From the NCBI GenBank assembly GCA_017421905.1, contig JAFOHH010000020.1:1-9326 (forward strand): a DNA stretch of 9,326 nucleotides, written 5' to 3'. How positions within the stretch are numbered: position 1 is the first letter of the stretch; every line of letters starts with the position of its first letter. The position numbers were made by a program, and so were the translations under genes. Shown piece after piece: positions 1 through 6,508 of this stretch. The notes beneath the pieces were generated by a model. The model saw nothing but the letters and a program-made list of their open reading frames with translations, was not told the origin of the DNA and did not search any database. Source of the stretch: Clostridia bacterium. Its GTDB lineage: Bacteria > Bacillota > Clostridia > Christensenellales > Borkfalkiaceae.

Positions 1-142
1 AAGGGGTAATTTTTTTCCGTGCGCGTGCGCGCTCCCTAATTAAAAGGCAAAAAAAGGTCAAAAAAAGGGGTTTTTTCTAAAAAGATTTATAAAATTATTG
101 GAAAAGTTGTGCGGAAAAGGTGCAAAACTGCGCGAAATATGG
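1..142. other. Non-coding upstream region, A/T tracts plus a GC-alternating run
   Basis: No gene can be supported here. The region has several homopolymer runs: T around 10-16, A around 49-55, then A 60-66, G 67-70 and T 71-76. Between them, 18-32 is an uninterrupted pyrimidine-purine alternation of C/T and G. The A6-GGGG-T6 arrangement at 61-76 could fold, but its stem is only A:U pairs, so it is not a convincing terminator. One forward frame is open from the left edge to a stop at 78-80 and would encode a short Arg/Lys-rich tail. It could be the end of an upstream gene, but 25 codons are too few to judge. Confidence 0.5.
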
Positions 143-148
143 TACAAT
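120..148 (+). promoter_or_regulatory. Putative sigma-A promoter with extended -10
   Basis: TACAAT at 143-148 matches the -10 consensus at five of six positions. It is preceded by TG plus one base (140-142), the extended -10 element. With a 17-nt spacer the -35 position would be GTGCAA at 120-125, which matches TTGACA at only three of six, so the extended -10 would have to compensate. A start near 155 would give a leader of a little over 20 nt before the ATG at 178. The surroundings are A/T-rich, as expected for a promoter. Called by eye, without scoring. Confidence 0.5.
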
Positions 149-177
149 AAAAAAACAAATGCCCTTTAGGAGGAACT

Positions 178-1836
178 ATGGCAAAAGCAATTTTAAGTCC
201 GCCCGAATTATGGCAGGATTTTGACGATACCTTGCCCTTAGAGCCCGTTGTTTTACAGGAAACCCTTTTAGGAGAAAGCCGCGTGCAGCACGTTCTTTTT
301 TCCGGAAGAGATACGGGTGCAGGCCGCCCGCGCATATTTGCTCTTTTTGCAGGCCCTGCCGACGACGAGGTTCGCCCCGCTATTTTAATCGTGCCGGACG
401 TAGGAGCGCGTATCGACGAAACGTACGTTCTTTCCTTGGTTAAGCAGGGCTACCGCGTGCTTGCCGTCGATTATTACGGTAAGCGAGCCGATGCAGAGCA
501 TTTCACGCAATATCCCGACGTAATTCCGTACGCCAACTACGAGCAGCGCGGCACGCATGCCGACGTGGTAGAGGATACGGTAAGAGAAACCTCTTGGTAC
601 GAATGGACGGCAGCCATCCGCTACGGCAAAAGCTTTCTTTCCGCTCGTATGGACGTAGAGTCCGACCACGTATTTTTGTTGGGCATTCGCGGCGGTGCGG
701 AAATCGGTTGGCAGGTGGTTGCCTTTAGCGAAGGGCTTGCCGGCGCAGCGCTTATTTCGGGTGCGGGCTGGGAATCCTACCGCAACTGCTTTAAATATTC
801 GGATACCACCCCCGAAATGAACGACGAGCGTTTTTCTTGGATTGCCGGCGTAGAAGCGCAATCGTACGCGCAGTACGCCAAATGCCCCGTTTTGTTTTTG
901 GGCGCAACTAACGACGTAGAGTTTTGTTTCGATCGGGCCAGAGATACCCTTGCCCGCGTAAATGCCGAAGTGCCCGTGTACGGCGATTTCACCCCCAATT
1001 CCACCAGAGGAATTGATAAAACGGGCTGCGACAATATTCTTTCCTTTTTCGATGCAATTTGCGAGCATCGCTTGCCCGAAAAGCGCGACCTCCCCGTAAC
1101 GGTAGAGGTTGTAAACGGTTGCGTATACCTTTATACCGACGATGCGGAAGGCGATATTTCCGTTTGGTATTCCTGCGCAACGGTAGATCCCGTTCTCCGC
1201 ACCTGGCATAAAGCCGTTTACGACGGAAACACGGAGGAGGGAAAACGCCGCTACCTTGTAACTTTAACGGATAAGGAAGGGGTTTTTCTCGCATATTCCC
1301 GTTTCAAACAAAACGGACTTTGCGTTTCTTCCCCTCAAACCTCCTGCTTTTTACAAGAGCAATCGGTTATGGTAGATGCTGCCGCTTCTCGCATCGTGTA
1401 TGCAGAAGGGAAAACCGAGCTGCTTGTCCCGGCAGAAAAGGAAAACCCCGTTGCAGGCTTTGTAATGGGGAGCGCGAACCGCGTTGTAAAAAAGGGCGGA
1501 GCAAATAAAATTAACGGCGTTACCTGCGGTACGGGCTTGCGCTTTTTCATAGGCAAGCGTTTGCCGCTCGATCAAGACCGTATTTTGATGATGAACGTAT
1601 TTACGCAAGCCGATTTGCGCTTTACCGTAACCTTTATTTATGGGTTTGGCAGGGAAGAGGTGCGTTATTATCAGCAAAAAACGCTTTCCCGTATGAACGG
1701 TTGGCAAAAGGTGTGCCTAGAATGTAAATCCTTTAAGCGAGAAAACGGTATGCCCTTTAAGGAAGAGATTTTCCCCGAGGCCGTCGTTATCGAAGGGGAT
1801 GGAGAGCATCTCATAAATAACGTTTTGTGGATTTAA
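178..1836 (+). CDS. Alpha/beta-hydrolase-fold protein (acetylxylan esterase/dienelactone hydrolase-like), probably catalytically degenerate
   Basis: A 552-residue protein with two parts. Residues about 60-295 follow the alpha/beta-hydrolase pattern of the acetylxylan esterase/dienelactone hydrolase group: strand PAILIVPD (67-74), strand YRVLAVDYYG (92-101), a nucleophile-elbow region at LLGIRGGAEIG (167-177), strand GAALISGAGW, and the acid-residue strand PVLFLGATND (237-246). Asp246 is present, but the elbow reads GIRGG where GxSxG is expected, so Arg171 replaces the nucleophile. The segment after TPNS (272-275), where relatives usually carry the catalytic His, reads TRGIDKTG. Residues about 305-552 are beta-rich and end in a pattern like a jelly-roll carbohydrate-binding domain. 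That is inference. No signal peptide is seen. The start is fixed by AGGAGG at 168-173. The stop overlaps the lepB ribosome binding site, so the two are probably co-transcribed. The fold is fairly secure. The actual function is unknown. Confidence 0.7.
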   Translation: MAKAILSPPELWQDFDDTLPLEPVVLQETLLGESRVQHVLFSGRDTGAGRPRIFALFAGPADDEVRPAILIVPDVGARIDETYVLSLVKQGYRVLAVDYYGKRADAEHFTQYPDVIPYANYEQRGTHADVVEDTVRETSWYEWTAAIRYGKSFLSARMDVESDHVFLLGIRGGAEIGWQVVAFSEGLAGAALISGAGWESYRNCFKYSDTTPEMNDERFSWIAGVEAQSYAQYAKCPVLFLGATNDVEFCFDRARDTLARVNAEVPVYGDFTPNSTRGIDKTGCDNILSFFDAICEHRLPEKRDLPVTVEVVNGCVYLYTDDAEGDISVWYSCATVDPVLRTWHKAVYDGNTEEGKRRYLVTLTDKEGVFLAYSRFKQNGLCVSSPQTSCFLQEQSVMVDAAASRIVYAEGKTELLVPAEKENPVAGFVMGSANRVVKKGGANKINGVTCGTGLRFFIGKRLPLDQDRILMMNVFTQADLRFTVTFIYGFGREEVRYYQQKTLSRMNGWQKVCLECKSFKRENGMPFKEEIFPEAVVIEGDGEHLINNVLWI

Positions 1837-1840
1837 GAGG
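1835..1840 (+). promoter_or_regulatory. Ribosome binding site that fixes the lepB start
   Basis: AAGAGG lies 7 nt upstream of the ATG at 1848 and overlaps the stop codon of the preceding gene (1834-1836). The alternative in-frame GTG at 1827 would put this site inside the coding sequence and has no comparable site in front of it, so the ATG is preferred. Confidence 0.7.
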
Positions 1841-1847
1841 CAACGCT

Positions 1848-2429
1848 ATGCTACTTTCTCAAAAACCCAACAAGAGAAAGGAATCGTTAGATTTTTTACT
1901 AACCTTTCTGTTTTCTCTTCTCGCCGCCGTTTTGGCTCTGCGGCTTATTACGGCGTATTTGTTTATGCCCGTGCAGGTTGTTGGCAATTCTATGAAGCAA
2001 ACGCTGCACCACGGCGACGTTTTAATTGTTTCCCGCTTAAATAAACCCGATCGCGGCGAGGTCGTCGTTATTGAAAAGGAAGACGGCGAGCTGCTTATCA
2101 AGCGCGTTGTCGGCGTGGCGGGAGATCGCATTTGGACGCAAAACGGCGTTTTGTATCGCGAGCGGCAACAGGGCGCAATCCGCGTAGTAGAAGAGGTTGC
2201 CGAGCCTTATTTGTCCGCATATAATAGCGCAAACACCTGGCAGGATACGCACAACAAAACGGACGTTGCGCCCGTTACCGTGCCAAAGGATTGCGTATAC
2301 GTTTTGGGCGATAACCGAAGAGATAGCTTAGATAGCCGCCTTTACGGGTGCTTTTCCGCTATAAGCGTTCTTGGCGTTGTTCCGCAGTTTTTTATTGACC
2401 ATCCGAAACTTTTAACATTTTTGAAATAA
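1848..2429 (+). CDS. lepB: Signal peptidase I
   Basis: Membrane-anchored serine protease (family S26) that removes signal peptides from exported proteins at the outer face of the cytoplasmic membrane. The 193-residue length and a single N-terminal membrane segment (about 14-38, after a Lys/Arg-rich start) fit the short Gram-positive SipS type. The catalytic Ser48 is in VVGNSMKQTLHHGD, and the catalytic Lys85 is in LLIKRVVGVAGD. The conserved C-terminal box is at 153-164, LGDNRRDSLDSR. Relatives usually have Asn where this one has Asp159. Translation probably starts at ATG 1848 (see the separate binding-site entry); a GTG 21 nt upstream is possible. It lies 11 nt after the hydrolase-fold gene and 24 nt before the DegV gene with no terminator, which suggests one transcript. 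Confidence 0.95.
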   Translation: MLLSQKPNKRKESLDFLLTFLFSLLAAVLALRLITAYLFMPVQVVGNSMKQTLHHGDVLIVSRLNKPDRGEVVVIEKEDGELLIKRVVGVAGDRIWTQNGVLYRERQQGAIRVVEEVAEPYLSAYNSANTWQDTHNKTDVAPVTVPKDCVYVLGDNRRDSLDSRLYGCFSAISVLGVVPQFFIDHPKLLTFLK

Positions 2430-2453
2430 TACGATTTTTAAGGAGAAATAACC

Positions 2454-3299
2454 ATGGAAAAAATTATCATCTCTACCGATTCTACCAGCGATCTTGCCCC
2501 TCAAACGTTTGAAGAAAGATCCATTCGCGTACTCGATCTTTCCGTTATTTTGGGGTCGGATATGTACAAGGCGTCCGAAGTGAATCCGCAAATGATTTTC
2601 GATTTCGTAAACCAAACGGGCACGCTTCCCAAAACCAGCGCTACCTCCGAAATGGAATACGGCGAATATTTTGAGGAATTATTAAAAGAAACGGAAACGG
2701 TTATTCACTTTAATATTTCTTCGCAATGCTCGGTAACGCACAACAACGCCAAAAAAGCGGCGGCAGCCTTTAACGGAAAAGTAAAGGTAATCGACTCGTA
2801 TCATCTTTCCACCGGTCAAGGCCTTTTGGTTTTATTGGCTTGCGACCTGCGCGACGAGGGTAAATCGGCAGAGGAAATTGTGGAAACGGTTGAAAACACC
2901 AAAAACAACGTACAAACCTCTTTCGTTGTCGATACGATGGAATATTTGAAAAAGGGCGGCAGATGCTCCTCCGTTGCAGCAATTGCCGCAAACGTATTAA
3001 AAATTCACCCCTCTATTTTTATGAAGGACGGCAAGCTGGGCGTGCGCAAAAAGTATATGGGTTCGCTCAAACGCTGCATTTCTTCTTACGTGGACGATTT
3101 GGCGGAAGAATATCCCGATTACGTAGATACCCGCGTATTCATTACCCATTCCTGCTGCACGGACGAAATTGTAGAGCACATCAAGCAAAAGGTGCAAGAA
3201 AAATTTGCCTTTAACGAAATTTGCGTAACCGTTGCAGGCCCTGTTATCACCAGCCACTGCGGTCAAGGCACGCTTGGCGTTCTCTTTATTAAAAAGTAA
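2454..3299 (+). CDS. DegV family (fatty-acid-binding) protein
   Basis: 281 residues, the usual length for the family. DegV proteins bind a fatty acid between two domains, and the related FakB proteins hand it to the kinase FakA for phosphorylation. Visible signatures are the N-terminal STDSTSDL (7-14), KTSATS (60-65), ISSQCSVTHNNA (88-99) in the lipid head-group region, VIDSYHLSTGQG (112-123), TMEYLKKGGR (161-170), and SHCGQGTLGVLF (267-278) near the C-terminus. These occur in the family order with no gaps. The ATG is set by AGGAG at 2441-2445. It follows lepB by 24 nt. No fakA-like DAK kinase gene is visible in this window, so whether this copy works as a FakB or as another DegV paralogue is open. 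Confidence 0.95.
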   Translation: MEKIIISTDSTSDLAPQTFEERSIRVLDLSVILGSDMYKASEVNPQMIFDFVNQTGTLPKTSATSEMEYGEYFEELLKETETVIHFNISSQCSVTHNNAKKAAAAFNGKVKVIDSYHLSTGQGLLVLLACDLRDEGKSAEEIVETVENTKNNVQTSFVVDTMEYLKKGGRCSSVAAIAANVLKIHPSIFMKDGKLGVRKKYMGSLKRCISSYVDDLAEEYPDYVDTRVFITHSCCTDEIVEHIKQKVQEKFAFNEICVTVAGPVITSHCGQGTLGVLFIKK

Positions 3300-3418
3300 T
3301 TCCCCCCTTTTATTAAAAAGGAAGTTTTAAAAGTGCGCTTATCTATCGGCAAAAATTTTCGATAGGGCAAGCCGCAACAATTCCCGCCGCTATATAGGCG
3401 GCTTACGGAGTAAGATAG
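3300..3418 (+). promoter_or_regulatory. 119-nt intergenic leader with serial inverted repeats
   Basis: The longest gap between genes inside the run. Four inverted repeats are visible: CCTTTT/AAAAGG (3306-3321, loop ATTA); CTATCG/CGATAG (3343-3365), extendable by G.U pairs at both ends; GCCGCT/GGCGGC with one wobble (3386-3402); and CTTAC/GTAAG (3402-3414), whose loop and closing base contain the GGAG ribosome binding site at 3407-3410. The first could be a weak terminator for the DegV gene because TTTT follows at 3325-3328, but it has only two G:C pairs. None is followed by a proper T-run. No clear -35/-10 pair was found. Whether these form in RNA is inference. Confidence 0.4.
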
Positions 3419-4027
3419 ATGATTTTCCCTTCCGCAAGGCTGTTCGGTATCGGACTGCTGGTAAAAACGGTGGCAAGCACCGTCATATTATTGTTGAAAT
3501 CGGCCTATAAGCTGCTGCGCTATTTGCACATGCGGCTATTCGTCGTGTTTTTAGCAGGGGTTTTCGTCTATCATAAGCTAAACCCCATAAAAAAAGGGTC
3601 GTCTACGGCGCAAATTTTGCTAATCGTCGGGGCAATGCTCTTTTTAATTTCCCTCTTTTATTTTGCAAAAGCGCTTACCGAAAAGGAAAGAGGAGAGAGA
3701 AAGAAAAAGGAAAAGCCCGCCCCTGTCGCCGCGCCTACCGCAACTACGGTTACGCTGCAATCGGCAGACGGGCAAACCATACCCATCGTGGTTGCGCCGC
3801 CCCAGCAGGGAGGGGTTTCCATTCCCGCATATCAGCCTATGGCGGAAACGCAGACCTTTGAGGGTAGAGATTCCGAAACTTTCACCGCCAAGCAGGAAAC
3901 GCCCCGCTATTATCGCGTGGCGCAAAATCCCAAGTACGTTATGGCGGAATATTCCGACCGCGTAGAATTGTTTTACGATTCCCCCCGCGGTCTTAAATAC
4001 GTACGCACCGATTATAAAAACTCTTAA
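3419..4027 (+). CDS. Unrecognised membrane protein with a cytoplasmic-type tail
   Basis: I do not recognise this 202-residue protein. Three hydrophobic stretches are visible, at about 9-27, 37-52 and 64-84, separated by short basic loops. A highly charged Lys/Arg/Glu segment follows (86-99), then a Pro/Ala/Thr-rich linker (100-140). A short C-terminal block (163-199) is rich in Tyr and acidic residues: YYRVAQNPKYVMAEYSDRVE and the residues after it. The basic segment just after the last membrane span suggests that the tail is in the cytoplasm. The ATG is 8 nt after GGAG (3407-3410). It is followed after 60 nt by another small membrane protein, so the pair may work together, but nothing in the sequence names a function. 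Confidence 0.8.
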   Translation: MIFPSARLFGIGLLVKTVASTVILLLKSAYKLLRYLHMRLFVVFLAGVFVYHKLNPIKKGSSTAQILLIVGAMLFLISLFYFAKALTEKERGERKKKEKPAPVAAPTATTVTLQSADGQTIPIVVAPPQQGGVSIPAYQPMAETQTFEGRDSETFTAKQETPRYYRVAQNPKYVMAEYSDRVELFYDSPRGLKYVRTDYKNS

Positions 4028-4035
4028 CGGAAAAA

Positions 4036-4063
4036 GGCTTGCAAGCATTTCGTTTGCACGGCC
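4036..4063 (+). other. Hairpin between the two unrecognised membrane-protein genes
   Basis: TGCAAGC (4040-4046) and GTTTGCA (4052-4058) form a 7-bp stem with one G.U pair and a 5-nt loop. A short GGC/GCC clamp (4036-4038 and 4061-4063) lies outside a small internal loop. No T-run follows, so it is not a standard terminator. It ends 13 nt before the AGGAGA ribosome binding site of the next gene (4077-4082). Confidence 0.35.
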
Positions 4064-4087
4064 TCCGCATAGAATTAGGAGAACGCT

Positions 4088-4630
4088 ATGTCTTTTTTGT
4101 ATTTTACCGAAGTATATTCGGAAGAAGATCATAAACGGGCAAAAAACCGCAAATTGCGGGGGATTGCCTTTATTGCTGCGGTAACGCTCGTATTTTTCGT
4201 GGCAAATCTTCTTACCCTGCAAAAGTATATGGGTAGACCCTACGGCAAGGGCAAGAGCGATTTGCTTGCCTTGCACGCGCTGTACATTTTTTTGTATATG
4301 ATCTTTTTAACGGTATACGGCATTCGCTTTAAGCGCATTGCAGGCTATGCCAAAACGCTGAAATTCGTCCGCATTGGCCTTCAAGAGGAGGGCGAAGGCG
4401 TGTTTTTGCGCTATTCGGAAGAAGAGGAAATAAAAGACGACGTAGAATACCTCGGCGTTATGCTATTGCAATACAACGATATTAGGCAGGATTATTTCGA
4501 GCGCAGACTGTTTTACGATAAAGCAAAGCCCCTCCCCGAGTTTAAAGAGGGCGATCGCGTTGCTTTCGTAGCACAGGGCTCTTTAATCATTCGCTACAAA
4601 ATAACCGAACTCGGCACTGCTGCCGAATAA
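4088..4630 (+). CDS. Unrecognised two-pass membrane protein
   Basis: A 180-residue protein that I do not recognise. A charged N-terminus (about 8-24, with several Glu, Lys and Arg) precedes membrane spans at about 25-43 and 59-80. The basic residues 79-83 (IRFKR) after the second span suggest that both ends are cytoplasmic. The soluble part (about 88-180) alternates acidic and hydrophobic residues and ends in a probable small beta unit, EGDRVAFVAQGSLIIRYKI (154-172). There are no Cys pairs, no metal-binding motif and no nucleotide-binding motif. AGGAGA at 4077-4082 supports the ATG. The stop is 15 nt before pepF, so the two are probably co-transcribed. Confidence 0.8.
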   Translation: MSFLYFTEVYSEEDHKRAKNRKLRGIAFIAAVTLVFFVANLLTLQKYMGRPYGKGKSDLLALHALYIFLYMIFLTVYGIRFKRIAGYAKTLKFVRIGLQEEGEGVFLRYSEEEEIKDDVEYLGVMLLQYNDIRQDYFERRLFYDKAKPLPEFKEGDRVAFVAQGSLIIRYKITELGTAAE

Positions 4631-4645
4631 AAAGGAGAACCATAT

Positions 4646-6424
4646 ATGGCAAAAATCAGAGCAAACGTTCCCGAAAACTACAAATGGGACTTAACCGATA
4701 TTTTTAAAACGGAGCAGGATTTTATTTCCGAATGCGAATCGGTTACCGCCGATACCAAAACGCTTGCCGCGTACAGCGGAAAGTTAACGGACGGAGATAC
4801 CGTTCTCGCCTTTTTAAAGGCGCAAGACGAAGTGGTAAAACGCTTGGAAAAGGCTTACTGCTACGCAATGATGAAGCGCGATGAGGATGGCGGCAACAGC
4901 AACGCCCTTTCCTTAATGAGCAAAGCCGTTTCCGCAAACGTTGCGGTAAATGCCGCAACCGCCTTTTTTACGCCCGAACTATTAACGCTTAGCGAAGAAA
5001 CGCTCAACGGCTTTATCGTAGATCCCCGTTTTTCCGATTACGATTATATGCTCAAAGGCTTGCTCCGTCAAAAGGCGCACGTCCTTTCGGAAGGGGAGGA
5101 AAAGCTGCTTGCAATGGGCGGCGAAATTTACGGAGAATTCCGCAACATCTTCTCTATGATCGATAACGTAGACTTTAAATCGCCCCAAATTTCGGACGGG
5201 AAGGGCGGCAAAATTGCCCTTACGAGCGGTGCGTACAGCATGTGCCTCGCTTCCGACGATAAAGCCCTCCGCAAGCGCGCGTTTAAGGCGTATTATAAGG
5301 AATACATCGATAACATTAACACCATTGCCGCCGTTTATGCGGCAAACGTAAAAAAGGACGTATACCTTGCCCGTGCAAGAAAGTACGAAAGCTGCCTTGC
5401 AGACGCTATGGCGGGGGAAGACGTAGACGTTTCCGTTTACTATAATCTGTTAAAATGCGTAAACAAAAACTGCAAGCTGATGCACCGCTATATTGCGGCA
5501 AGAAAAAAACTGCTCCCCGGTAGCTTGCATATGTACGACCTTTACGTTCCCATCGTAGAAAACGCAGAGCTTAAGCTTTCTTACGAAGAGGCGTTCGATT
5601 TGGTTAAGGAAGGGCTCGCTCCCCTTGGCAAGGACTATATTGCCACCCTGCAAAAAGCACACGACGAGCGCTGGATCGACGTAGAAGAAACGCAAGGTAA
5701 GCGCAGCGGCGCGTATGCCTGCGGCGTTTACGGCGTTCACCCCTACGTTCTCCTTAACTATGCCGAAACCACGCACGACGTATTTACCATCGCGCACGAG
5801 CTTGGCCACGCTATGCACTCCTACCTTTCGGCGGACGCTCAACCCTACGCCAAGGCCGATTATCGCATTTTCGTTGCCGAGGTAGCCAGCACGGTAAACG
5901 AAGTGCTCCTTTTAAAGCACGTGCTTGCCAAGGCAGAGGATAAAAAGCTGAAAAAATATTTGCTCTCTTACTATATGGATATGATCCGCACCACGCTGTT
6001 CCGTCAAACCATGTTTGCCGAATTCGAGGCGTTTACGCACGAAACGGTGGAAAAGGGCGGCGCGCTCACCAAAGACGTAATGAACGAGTATTACCTCTCC
6101 CTCAACAAAAAATATTACGGCCGTTCGGTTATTTCGGACGAAGAAATTGCCTACGAATGGTGCCGCATTCCCCACTTCTATACCTCGTTCTACGTATACA
6201 AATACGCAACGGGTATCATCAGCGCCATTTCCATTGCCGAACGCATTTTAAAAGAAGGCGAGCCCGCCGTACAAGATTACTTCAAGTTCCTTTCCAGCGG
6301 CGGAAGCGACGCTCCCGTAGAGCTCCTTAAACTCGCCGGGGTAGACCTTTCCCAAAAAGAGCCCTTCGAGGCGGCAATGCAGTCCTTTAAAGCGGCCCTT
6401 ACCGAATTTCTCTCTATCGAATAA
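4646..6424 (+). CDS. pepF: Oligoendopeptidase F (M3 family zinc peptidase)
   Basis: A 592-residue cytoplasmic zinc metallopeptidase that cleaves short peptides. The length is typical of PepF, and no signal peptide or membrane segment is present. The N-terminal helical lobe starts with the usual WDLTDIF (14-20). The active site is TIAHELGHAMHS (381-392): His384 and His388 bind zinc and Glu385 is the catalytic base. Glu412 in FVAEVASTVNE is the third ligand at the expected spacing. Downstream, RIPHFYTSFYVYKYATG (507-523) carries the conserved His and Tyr residues that position substrate. The Gly-rich YACGVYGVHPYVLLNY stretch (357-372) before the active site is also family-typical. AAGGAG at 4632-4637 fixes the ATG. 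The enzyme looks intact. In this family the peptide substrates are small oligopeptides from protein turnover or uptake; the physiological substrate here is unknown. Confidence 0.96.
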   Translation: MAKIRANVPENYKWDLTDIFKTEQDFISECESVTADTKTLAAYSGKLTDGDTVLAFLKAQDEVVKRLEKAYCYAMMKRDEDGGNSNALSLMSKAVSANVAVNAATAFFTPELLTLSEETLNGFIVDPRFSDYDYMLKGLLRQKAHVLSEGEEKLLAMGGEIYGEFRNIFSMIDNVDFKSPQISDGKGGKIALTSGAYSMCLASDDKALRKRAFKAYYKEYIDNINTIAAVYAANVKKDVYLARARKYESCLADAMAGEDVDVSVYYNLLKCVNKNCKLMHRYIAARKKLLPGSLHMYDLYVPIVENAELKLSYEEAFDLVKEGLAPLGKDYIATLQKAHDERWIDVEETQGKRSGAYACGVYGVHPYVLLNYAETTHDVFTIAHELGHAMHSYLSADAQPYAKADYRIFVAEVASTVNEVLLLKHVLAKAEDKKLKKYLLSYYMDMIRTTLFRQTMFAEFEAFTHETVEKGGALTKDVMNEYYLSLNKKYYGRSVISDEEIAYEWCRIPHFYTSFYVYKYATGIISAISIAERILKEGEPAVQDYFKFLSSGGSDAPVELLKLAGVDLSQKEPFEAAMQSFKAALTEFLSIE

Positions 6425-6440
6425 TCTCCGCCCCTATTTT

Positions 6441-6465
6441 TGCGGTAATTTGTAAAGTTGCCGCA
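6441..6465 (+). other. Strong hairpin downstream of pepF
   Basis: TGCGGTAA (6441-6448) pairs with TTGCCGCA (6458-6465) through 8 bp including one G.U. The 9-nt loop could add up to three weak pairs. There is no T-run after either arm, so it does not look like an intrinsic terminator on either strand. It may instead be a processing or mRNA-stabilising stem between pepF and the next gene, which is inference. An ATG in frame with the next gene lies inside its 3' arm at 6458. Confidence 0.45.
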
Positions 6466-6495
6466 ACACCGCGGCGTTAAGCCAAATCTTTCACG

Positions 6496-6500
6496 AAGGA
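6496..6500 (+). promoter_or_regulatory. Ribosome binding site that fixes the start of the YcxB-like gene
   Basis: AAGGA lies 8 nt upstream of the ATG at 6509. The in-frame ATG at 6458 would add 17 residues, lies inside a hairpin arm and has only a weak purine stretch (AAAG, 6454-6457) directly against it, so the later start is preferred. Confidence 0.65.
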
Positions 6501-6508
6501 AAACGATT

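Noticed and set aside
61..76. A6-G4-T6 palindrome as an intrinsic terminator of an upstream gene
   Set aside because: The stem would be only A:U pairs and the G-run would be the loop, so it is too weak. No upstream gene can be confirmed in the window.
385..1209. 274-codon open frame on the minus strand inside the hydrolase-fold gene
   Set aside because: It lies wholly antisense to a well-supported gene, its translation is rich in Gly, Arg and Val with no recognisable domain, and it is best explained by the codon bias of the sense gene.
1827..1847. GTG at 1827 as the lepB start
   Set aside because: It would overlap the preceding gene and place the AAGAGG binding site inside the coding region; the ATG at 1848 has the better context.
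3663..3965. Forward 100-codon frame overlapping the gene at 3419
   Set aside because: The product is Arg/Pro-rich and looks like an out-of-frame reading of the charged linker; the overlapping frame has membrane spans and a proper start.
4070..4075. TAGAAT as a -10 promoter element for the gene at 4088
   Set aside because: It would put the transcript start inside or after the ribosome binding site, and no -35 match lies at the right spacing.
3644..4276. 210-codon minus-strand open frame spanning the gap between the two membrane-protein genes
   Set aside because: It crosses two forward genes that have good ribosome binding sites, and its translation is low complexity (Gly/Arg/Leu) with no recognisable domain.
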